Assembly (NCBI GenBank): GCA_028697515.1
Contig: JAQVEY010000223.1
Location: 1 to 5,017, forward strand
Length of the DNA stretch: 5,017 nt
Direction of reading: 5' to 3'
Source: Bacteroidales bacterium
GTDB lineage: Bacteria > Bacteroidota > Bacteroidia > Bacteroidales > ML635J-15
Under the pieces are notes generated by a model. The model saw only the letters and a list, made by a program, of their open reading frames with translations. It had not been told where the DNA came from and searched no databases. Below are positions 4,999-5,017 of this stretch, piece after piece. Made by a program: the position numbers and the translations under genes. Numbering within the stretch: position 1 is the stretch's first letter; every line of letters begins with the position of its first letter.

Positions 4999-5017
4999 AG
5001 CAAAATTAGGATTTCCC

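Noticed and set aside
4956..5009. Seventeen-codon open frame near the right edge
   Set aside because: Too short, no promoter or conserved feature, and it overlaps an inverted repeat; chance explains it.
1..5017. tRNA or rRNA genes, CRISPR array, insertion sequence, phage or defence genes
   Set aside because: No cloverleaf, no regularly spaced identical repeats, no transposase-like or nuclease-like reading frame on either strand.

Overview
The window looks like chromosomal DNA from a member of the Bacteroidota, probably a Bacteroidales-like lineage. The evidence is strongly AT-rich DNA, a secreted protein with a type IX secretion system (T9SS) C-terminal sorting domain, a Bacteroidota-specific DUF5606 protein, a short ACT-less phosphoglycerate dehydrogenase of the Bacteroides type, and a promoter that fits the Bacteroidota consensus TTTG-N19-TAnnTTTG exactly.

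Layout, left to right. (1) At 1-1053 (+) is the C-terminal beta-barrel of an Omp85/BamA-family outer membrane protein, cut by the left edge. (2) At 1147-1179 is a strong bidirectional terminator between convergent genes. (3) At 1200-2120 (-) is D-3-phosphoglycerate dehydrogenase (serA), with its promoter just upstream at 2156-2186. (4) At 2121-2627 is an unusually long, very AT-rich divergent intergenic region with no credible gene. It holds the serA promoter, a perfect 10-bp inverted repeat, and a GC-richer leader with two mutually exclusive hairpins directly before the next gene. (5) At 2628-4304 (+) is a 558-residue secreted protein made of GLUG-type beta-helix repeats with a T9SS sorting domain. 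(6) At 4335-4372 is a perfect 38-nt palindrome serving as a convergent terminator. (7) At 4415-4879 (-) is a DUF5606 protein with a charged tail built from 21-bp repeats. (8) At 4880-5017 is intergenic sequence with a -7 box and an inverted repeat.

The genes do not form an operon. Each adjacent pair is convergent or divergent and terminators separate the convergent pairs, so each complete gene appears to be transcribed alone. Functionally they are a mixture: envelope biogenesis or transport (Omp85), serine biosynthesis (serA), a cell-surface or secreted repeat protein, and a conserved cytoplasmic protein of unknown role. I see no mobile element, CRISPR array, RNA gene or clear undescribed multi-gene system. 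The points most worth a second look are the leader of the GLUG gene, the stacked cysteines in its repeats, the Lys-for-His active site of SerA, and the heptad tail of the DUF5606 protein.
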